DNA of 8,518 nucleotides from Lysobacterales bacterium CG02_land_8_20_14_3_00_62_12 (GTDB taxonomy: Bacteria; Pseudomonadota; Gammaproteobacteria; Xanthomonadales; Ahniellaceae). The notes below the pieces were generated by a model that searched no databases, was not told the origin of the DNA, and was given only the letters and a program-made list of their open reading frames with translations. Positions 5,825 to 8,518 of this stretch are shown one piece after another. How positions within the stretch are numbered: the stretch's first letter is position 1; each line of letters starts with the position of its first letter. Location of the stretch: assembly GCA_002785585.1 (NCBI GenBank), contig PEUI01000345.1, positions 2,433 through 10,950 of the forward strand, given 5' to 3'. Both the position numbers and the translations under genes were made by a program.

Positions 5825-6326
5825 CGAACTACTCAAGCGGCACTACCGTCAGGCGACTTCCACCTCGGCCGCTGACACCGATCATCGCCTCAGTGCCGCC
5901 GAACTGCTGGCCTTGGCCAACGGCCAATCGCTGGGAGACCGGCAACTGCCGGCGCTGCATGGCCTGGCGCGAAGCTCGAGTCAGTCCAGCGCCCTGCAAC
6001 TGCTCGCCGCCTGCCAAGACTGGTCCACCGAACTGGCCGCCGAACTCCACGCCGCCACCCGACCCACGCTGGTTGAACGCTGGCAAGGCTGGTGGCAGCA
6101 AGTGCGCTTCGCCCCCGCGCTGGCATCCGCCGCCATCGTACTGATGGCCATCGGTGGTGCCCGGCTGATGCATCCGCAGACCGCCAATCCGCCTGGCATG
6201 GCCGTCGCCCCCGCCGAGCGCGCGTTGTTCCGTGGCGAATTCGAACCCGGCGACCAGGTGTTTGCAGCATCGCTGGAATCCGGCGAAGCCCCCGACCATC
6301 TGTTCGGCGGCAACTTCGATAGTTAG
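5808..6326 (+). CDS. Single-pass membrane anti-sigma-like protein
   Basis: Probable regulator holding the upstream ECF sigma factor at the inner membrane; inferred from position, overlap and topology, not from a recognised anti-sigma signature. It has 172 residues. The cytoplasmic part (1-100) is helical with L28-S-A-A-E-L-L-A-L-A, like the start of anti-sigma domains. The zinc-type H-x3-C-x2-C motif is absent: only one Cys (69) is present. A Trp-rich juxtamembrane stretch (W92, W95, W96) leads into one membrane helix (about 102-121). The periplasmic tail (122-172) is acidic and holds three similar motifs: L-F-R-G-E-F-E (140-146), V-F-A-A-S-L-E (151-157) and L-F-G-G-N-F-D (165-171). The ATG at 5808 has Shine-Dalgarno-like bases; an ATG at 5821 overlapping the sigma stop is in a different frame. 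Coupled translation would keep sigma and anti-sigma in balance. Confidence 0.75.
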   Translation: MRSMNDELLKRHYRQATSTSAADTDHRLSAAELLALANGQSLGDRQLPALHGLARSSSQSSALQLLAACQDWSTELAAELHAATRPTLVERWQGWWQQVRFAPALASAAIVLMAIGGARLMHPQTANPPGMAVAPAERALFRGEFEPGDQVFAASLESGEAPDHLFGGNFDS

Positions 6327-6379
6327 TCGTGTGCAGGCTGGATCAGCGCGGCGCGCCGATTCAGAACACAGAAGGCAGA

Positions 6380-6430
6380 CGACTGCGGACAGTCGCAGGA
6401 TGATGGGCAAGCCCAGCGCATCTGCGCCCA
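6380..6430. other. Hairpins in the convergent gap between the anti-sigma-like gene and prfC
   Basis: The 110-bp gap 6327-6436 separates two converging genes. CGACTG/CAGTCG (6380-6395) is a 6-bp stem with a CGGA tetraloop. TGGGC (6404-6408) can pair with GCCCA at 6411-6415 or at 6426-6430, and GCGCA/TGCGC (6416-6427) forms an alternative. None is followed by a T-run on either strand, so a bidirectional terminator is possible but not shown. Confidence 0.3.
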
Positions 6431-6436
6431 CACTGC

Positions 6437-8038
6437 TCAACCCAGATCAATCGCCGTGGCGTGTTCGCGGGTGGTGGCAAAGCGAATCTGCGGCCAGCGC
6501 TCTTCGATCAATTGCAGATTCACCCGCGTCGGCGCGATGTAAACCAGCGCACCGGCGGCATCCAGCGCCAGATTCATCGCCGCTTTTTCCTTGAAGTCGG
6601 CGAGCATTTTCGCGTCTTCGCAATGCACCCAGCGCGCCGTCGCCACCTGCACATTCTCAAACACGCAATCGGTGCCGTACTCGTCGCGCAAACGATAGGC
6701 GACGACCTCGAACTGCAGCGTGCCAACCGCGCCCAGAATCAGGTCGTTCGACATCAACGGTCGAAAAAACTGCGTCGCGCCCTCTTCTGAAAGTTGCGCC
6801 AAGCCCTTGCTCAACTGCTTCATTTTCAGCGGATCTTTCAAGCGCGCGCGGCGAAACAATTCCGGCGCAAAGTTGGGGATGCCGGTGAAATGCAGCAGCT
6901 CGCCCTCGGTAAACGTATCGCCAATCGAAATGGTGCCGTGGTTGTGCAAACCGATCACATCGCCCGGCCAGGCCTCGTCGACAATTTCCCGATCCGAGGC
7001 CATGAAGGTCAGCGCATTGGCCAGCCGCACTTCTTTGCCGGTGCGCGCCTGCACGGCTTTCATGCCCTGCACGTAGTGCCCGGAACAAACCCGCATGAAG
7101 GCCACGCGATCACGGTGATTGGGATCCATGTTGGCCTGAATCTTGAATACAAACCCGGTCATCTGCGGATGCGTCGCCGCGACACTGCCGGCGGTGGTCG
7201 CGTGCGCTTGCGGCGGTGGCGCGTGTTCGACAAAGAAATCGAGCAACAATTGCACGCCAAAATTATTCACCCCGGAGCCAAAAAACACCGGCGCCTGGCG
7301 GCCCGCACGATAGGCATCCAGATCAAACGGATGCGAGGCACCCTCGACCAATTCCAGCTCACCGATCAACTCCCGATACAAGCCGGCGCCGATGCGCTCA
7401 ACCAGCGACGGATCGTCGATACCGAGAATGGTGGAATCCTGCCGCGTAAAGTTCTTGCCCGGCTCGTACAGATGCACCGCCCGCTCCAGCAGGTGATAGA
7501 CGCCTTTCAATCGCGATCCCATGCCGACCGGCCAGGTAATCGGTGCGCACTGGATTTTCAACACCGATTCGATCTCATCGAGCAAATCGATCGGCGCCCG
7601 CCCTTCGCGATCGAGCTTGTTGATAAAGGTCATGATCGGCGTCGCCCGCATCCGGCAAACATCCATCAGTTTGATCGTGCGCTCTTCCACCCCTTTGGCG
7701 CAGTCGATCACCATCAGCGCCGAATCGACCGCGGTCAGCACGCGGTAGGTGTCTTCCGAAAAATCGGCGTGACCGGGGGTATCCAGCAGATTGATGATGC
7801 GGCCGTCATACGGAAATTGCATCACGCTCGAGGTGATCGAAATGCCGCGCTCTTTTTCCAGGGCCATCCAGTCCGAGGTCGCGTGCCTGCTGGCTTTGCG
7901 GGATTTGACGCTACCCGCCATCTGAATGGCGCCGCCGAACAACAGCAGTTTTTCGGTCAAGGTGGTTTTACCGGCATCGGGATGCGAAATGATCGCAAAG
8001 GTCCGGCGTCGCAGCGTTTCGCTGTTGGGTAGAGACAT
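6437..8038 (-). CDS. prfC: Peptide chain release factor 3 (RF3)
   Basis: Translational GTPase that releases RF1/RF2 from the ribosome after peptide release; it acts in the cytoplasm. From the ATG at 8038 it has 533 residues, against 529 in E. coli RF3, and is closely similar throughout. GTPase motifs: G1 H19-P-D-A-G-K-T25, G2 R64-G-I-S-I-T69, G3 D86-T-P-G-H90, G4 N140-K-L-D143. The family blocks F-K-I-Q-A-N-M-D-P-N-H-R-D-R-V-A-F-M-R, H-N-H-G-T-I, F-T-G-I-P-N-F-A-P-E-L-F-R-R and Q-L-S-E-E-G-A follow, then V-A-T-A-R-W-V and a terminal T-T-R-E-H. An in-frame ATG at 8065 would add nine residues unlike the family; 8038 gives the normal N-terminus, though neither has a clear Shine-Dalgarno. The frame stays open far upstream but that part is not coding. 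No frameshift or lost motif is seen. Confidence 0.97.
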   Translation of the reverse strand: MSLPNSETLRRRTFAIISHPDAGKTTLTEKLLLFGGAIQMAGSVKSRKASRHATSDWMALEKERGISITSSVMQFPYDGRIINLLDTPGHADFSEDTYRVLTAVDSALMVIDCAKGVEERTIKLMDVCRMRATPIMTFINKLDREGRAPIDLLDEIESVLKIQCAPITWPVGMGSRLKGVYHLLERAVHLYEPGKNFTRQDSTILGIDDPSLVERIGAGLYRELIGELELVEGASHPFDLDAYRAGRQAPVFFGSGVNNFGVQLLLDFFVEHAPPPQAHATTAGSVAATHPQMTGFVFKIQANMDPNHRDRVAFMRVCSGHYVQGMKAVQARTGKEVRLANALTFMASDREIVDEAWPGDVIGLHNHGTISIGDTFTEGELLHFTGIPNFAPELFRRARLKDPLKMKQLSKGLAQLSEEGATQFFRPLMSNDLILGAVGTLQFEVVAYRLRDEYGTDCVFENVQVATARWVHCEDAKMLADFKEKAAMNLALDAAGALVYIAPTRVNLQLIEERWPQIRFATTREHATAIDLG

Positions 8039-8081
8039 AAGATGGATTCGAATTAGCCAAGGCATACCGCTCGGGGCGCGC

Positions 8082-8087
8082 ATTGTA
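8082..8087 (-). promoter_or_regulatory. -10 box TACAAT upstream of prfC
   Basis: TACAAT on the minus strand matches the -10 consensus at 5 of 6 positions. Transcription would start near 8075, about 37 nt before the ATG at 8038 and about 10 nt before the ATG at 8065. No good -35 box lies 16-18 bp upstream, so the promoter would be weak or activator-dependent. Confidence 0.4.
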
Positions 8088-8116
8088 GCCGCTCGCCTGC
8101 GGCGCCGGACGCCACC

Positions 8117-8122
8117 TATACT
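8117..8122 (+). promoter_or_regulatory. -10-like TATACT facing the M50 protease gene
   Basis: TATACT matches the -10 consensus at 5 of 6 positions on the plus strand, 30 bp from the opposing prfC -10 box. No recognisable -35 lies upstream. It would give a leader of about 165 nt that includes the inverted repeats at 8147-8187. In such GC-rich DNA an AT-rich hexamer stands out, but this is weak evidence. Confidence 0.3.
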
Positions 8123-8146
8123 GTGCGCCGACCGAAGTTTGCGGCC

Positions 8147-8187
8147 GTCGGCCACGGCGTGATCCGGCGTTCGCTGCCGGCGCCGAC
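8147..8187. repeat. Nested inverted repeats in the prfC/M50 intergenic region
   Basis: GTCGGC (8147-8152) pairs with GCCGAC (8182-8187), and inside it CCGGC (8164-8168) pairs with GCCGG (8176-8180) around a 7-nt loop. The left arm has an 11-nt bulge. It could be part of a structured leader of the M50 gene or an operator. The rest of the 255-bp gap 8039-8293 shows no further gene. Confidence 0.3.
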
Positions 8188-8293
8188 CCGAGCGCCCGTC
8201 AGGGCAACCACCCACTCGGCGCCACCCGCTGCTGACCGCACGGCAACGGCTGATCGTGGCGATCCCACACAGAACCCTTGAGAACACGCGTCA

Positions 8294-8518
8294 ATGACGA
8301 CCACGACCAACCGCCAAAGTCGGCCGCAACTGCTGATATTGCTCTTGCTCAGTGCGCTGATTCTCGGTCTCTGGCAGGTGCCGTGGCTGGGTTGGCTGGT
8401 GTTCCCATTTCGGCTGTTCGGTACCTTTGTCCACGAACTCAGCCATGGCCTCGCCGCGGTGCTCACCGGCGGTGACTTCGTACGATTTACCGTGCACCCG
8501 GATCTTTCCGGCCGCGCC
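8294..8518 (+). CDS. M50B-type membrane zinc metallopeptidase, N-terminal part
   Basis: First 75 codons of a membrane protein that runs off the window. A short polar N-terminus (1-12) precedes a hydrophobic helix (about 13-39). Then comes the zinc-binding H-E-x-x-H motif H47-E-L-S-H51 in the setting F-V-H-E-L-S-H-G-L-A-A-V-L-T-G-G, typical of the M50B-like peptidase family (Peptidase_M50B). The HExxH just after the first membrane segment and the following G-G fit that family, whose members are multi-pass. Site-2-type proteases in general cleave within membranes, but for this subfamily the substrate is unknown. The ATG at 8294 is the natural start, with only GAG 11 nt upstream as a weak Shine-Dalgarno. 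It is divergent from prfC. The second zinc ligand site would lie beyond the window. Confidence 0.8.
   Translation, partial: MTTTTNRQSRPQLLILLLLSALILGLWQVPWLGWLVFPFRLFGTFVHELSHGLAAVLTGGDFVRFTVHPDLSGRA

Noticed and set aside
5821..6144. ATG overlapping the sigma stop (ATGA) opening a 107-residue frame
   Set aside because: The overlap looks like coupling, but its product is Pro-rich with no membrane helix, while the frame from 5808 gives a sensible anti-sigma-like membrane protein.
6794..8032. 412-residue plus-strand open frame opposite prfC
   Set aside because: It is a GC-skew shadow of a highly conserved housekeeping gene, rich in Arg/His/Gln with no recognisable domain.
8039..8287. Extended prfC frame upstream of 8038
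   Set aside because: It lies outside the RF3 family length, is Arg-rich, and overlaps the divergent control region.
1..8518. Mobile elements, CRISPR arrays, tRNA or rRNA genes, phage or defence systems
   Set aside because: No transposase or integrase motif, spaced array, cloverleaf-like sequence or known defence domain was seen on either strand.

Overview
The window is GC-rich, densely coded DNA from a bacterial chromosome. The release factor 3 and polyphosphate kinase 2 sequences look gammaproteobacterial. The GLWW-type repeats of the large secreted protein suggest the Xanthomonadales/Lysobacterales (for example Rhodanobacteraceae-like), but this placement rests on recalled family resemblance, not on a search. 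I see no mobile element, tRNA, rRNA, CRISPR array or other sign of recent transfer.

Layout, left to right. (1) A minus-strand CsgG-family secreted/outer-membrane protein (76-1248) has a strong Shine-Dalgarno, a good sigma70-type promoter and hairpins after its stop. (2) Divergent from it is a 937-residue secreted protein (1456-4269). It combines a signal peptide, an alpha/beta-hydrolase-like domain that has lost its nucleophile, a long beta-propeller-like middle and two GLWW-type C-terminal repeats. (3) Convergent with that, 28 bp away, is a class I polyphosphate kinase 2 (4298-5068, minus). (4) Divergent from ppk2 is a two-gene unit of ECF sigma factor (5222-5824) and single-pass membrane anti-sigma-like protein (5808-6326), overlapping by 17 nt. 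(5) Convergent with that unit is prfC, peptide chain release factor 3 (6437-8038, minus). (6) Divergent from prfC is the start of an M50B-type membrane zinc metalloprotease (8294 onward), cut by the window end.

How the parts may work together. The sigma/anti-sigma pair is the clearest functional unit: a membrane protein probably holds the sigma factor until an envelope signal arrives. Polyphosphate kinase on the other side of the same 153-bp intergenic region is a plausible regulatory neighbour, since both belong to stress physiology, but no shared operator is visible. The CsgG-like protein and the large secreted protein share a divergent control region and both go to the envelope; a functional link is only a guess. 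prfC is housekeeping.

No clearly new defence or mobile system is present. The best leads are the pseudo-hydrolase/propeller/GLWW fusion, and the periplasmic tail of the anti-sigma-like protein, which carries three copies of a short F-x-x-x-[FL]-[ED] motif.
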